15,278 bases of DNA, taken from positions 1 to 15,278 of the forward strand of contig CAZWXH010000040.1 in assembly GCA_964637725.1 (NCBI GenBank), read 5' to 3'. Shown one piece after another: positions 14,426-15,278 of this stretch (its first letter is position 1; every line of letters starts with the position of its first letter). Source of the DNA: CAZWXH01 sp964637725 (lineage in GTDB: Bacteria; Bacillota_I; Bacilli_A; Erysipelotrichales; Coprobacillaceae). Below the pieces are notes generated by a model. It was given only the letters and a program-made list of their open reading frames with translations, ran no database searches and had not been told where the DNA came from. The translations under genes and the position numbers were made by a program.

Positions 14426-15231
14426 AAAAATTAAGACTAATAAGACGATTAATACTTTTATTTATCGTCTTATCTATTATTGGTTTAGGTTATTATACAT
14501 ATGCGATTTCACCTACTGATTATAAATTTTCAACCTATGAATATGAGAATAAAAAAATATCTTCAAAACTCAATGGTTTCAAGATAGCTTATATTTCAGA
14601 TATTTATCTTACAAACAAAAAAAGTATTGATCGCTTAAATCAAATGATTAAAGAACTTAATGAATATCCTTTTGATATGATTGTCTTTGGTGGAGATCTT
14701 TTTGATAAGGGTGTCTTTGAAGCTAAGGAAGTTAGTTTAGCATTAAAAAAAATCAACTGTAAATATGGTAAATTTGCGATTTTAGGTGAAAAAGATACAA
14801 GTGCATCTTTAGAAGTTACACAACTATTAAATGATGGTGGTTTTGAAGTTTTATCAAATGAAACAAGACCTATCTATTATAAGGATGATTCTTTTATCCT
14901 TATGGCTTGTGATGAAAGTACTGATATTTCATCAATCGATACAGAAACATCAACTATAAAAATAGGTTTAACCCATCAACCCGATAGTTTTACATCACAC
15001 GCAAGTACTATAGATATACAATTATCAGGTCATAGTTATGGTGGTTCCATTTATATTCCATACTATGGAGCAGTTATGAAAAACGATGGCTCAAACACAT
15101 ACAATCATGGGACATATGAAAAAGGAAGTTCAACTCTCCTTGTAACAAATGGCTTTAGCGGCCCTTCATCTTTCCCATATAAGTTCTTTGCGCCAAACGA
15201 AATTAAATTTATTACATTAAAAACCAAATAG
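14422..15231 (+). CDS. Membrane-anchored metallophosphoesterase-family protein with degenerate active site
   Basis: 269 aa. An N-terminal basic stretch (KKLRLIRR) and one membrane segment (about 10-28) anchor it with the domain outside. The remainder resembles the calcineurin-like phosphoesterases of the YkuE/YaeI type: KIAYISDIY (54-62), FGGDLFDKG (89-97), FAILGEKD (118-125), IGLTHQPDSF (181-190), LSGHSYGGSI (201-210) and FFAPNEIKFITL (255-266). Against the family motifs DxH, GDxxD, GNHD, H and GHTH, Asp60, Asp92, Asp95, His185 and His204 remain. The DxH His is Tyr62, the GNHD Asn-His are Glu123-Lys124, and the GHTH second His is Tyr206. It may be catalytically dead or use a single metal site. 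The start overlaps rnj by ATGA, so it is translationally coupled, and a strong terminator follows. Family likely; activity and substrate unknown. Confidence 0.85.
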   Translation: MKKLRLIRRLILLFIVLSIIGLGYYTYAISPTDYKFSTYEYENKKISSKLNGFKIAYISDIYLTNKKSIDRLNQMIKELNEYPFDMIVFGGDLFDKGVFEAKEVSLALKKINCKYGKFAILGEKDTSASLEVTQLLNDGGFEVLSNETRPIYYKDDSFILMACDESTDISSIDTETSTIKIGLTHQPDSFTSHASTIDIQLSGHSYGGSIYIPYYGAVMKNDGSNTYNHGTYEKGSSTLLVTNGFSGPSSFPYKFFAPNEIKFITLKTK

Positions 15232-15254
15232 CAGACTAAGGTCTGCTATTTTTT
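15226..15254 (+). terminator. Rho-independent terminator of the rnj operon
   Basis: An 11-bp perfect stem (AAATAGCAGAC at 15226-15236 and GTCTGCTATTT at 15241-15251) with a TAAG loop, followed by TTT. The TAG stop codon (15229-15231) is inside the stem. With A-T pairs at the base it may also act on the opposite strand, for an unseen gene beyond the right edge. Confidence 0.85.
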
Positions 15255-15278
15255 CGTACCATATTTTAAATGATATAA

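Noticed and set aside
80..15231. Mobile element or recent transfer
   Set aside because: There is no transposase, integrase, terminal repeat or attachment-like duplication, and base composition and ribosome binding site style look even across the genes.

Overview
The window is low-GC DNA of a Gram-positive (Firmicutes-type) bacterium. It has strong AAAGGAGG-type ribosome binding sites, very AT-rich intergenic DNA, lipoprotein signal peptides, an RNase J and a DegV-family protein. UGA is used as a stop codon in several genes, so it is not a Mycoplasma-type code. The overall protein character resembles gut Erysipelotrichia-like or Clostridia-like organisms, but I cannot fix the genus from sequence alone.

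Left third, minus strand (4324 down to 80): a tightly packed sensory operon in the order YesN-type response regulator, YesM/LytS-type histidine kinase, sugar-type periplasmic-binding lipoprotein. The first pair overlap by 4 bp (ATGA) and the second pair by 11 bp. The operon has its own promoter (TTGTAT-17-TACAAT) and ends in a terminator. No permease or ATPase accompanies the binding protein, so it probably acts as the ligand-sensing subunit of a three-component system.

Middle, minus strand (11222 down to 4400): a complete oligopeptide/dipeptide ABC transporter, oppB-oppC-oppD-oppF-oppA, followed by a cytoplasmic M24-family metallopeptidase. The layout couples peptide import to intracellular cleavage. 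A GC-rich hairpin between oppA and the peptidase may lower peptidase expression or stabilise the upstream mRNA. The promoter (TTGACC-17-TATCAT) carries a perfect 8-5-8 inverted repeat across its spacer, a good operator candidate. A terminator ends the operon, and its U-tract abuts the -35 of the sensory operon.

Right third, plus strand: a 471-bp AT-rich divergent intergenic region leads to a monocistronic DegV/FakB-type fatty-acid-binding protein gene with its own terminator. Next comes rnj (RNase J with a basic N-terminal extension), overlapping by 4 bp a membrane-anchored metallophosphoesterase-family protein. That protein has lost several canonical metal and catalytic histidines. A strong terminator closes the unit.

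Most of the window is a conventional transporter, regulator and housekeeping region. The points most worth a second look are the degenerate phosphoesterase coupled to RNase J, the three-component sensor, the operator-like dyad in the opp promoter, and the M24 enzyme of atypical active-site signature encoded with the peptide importer.
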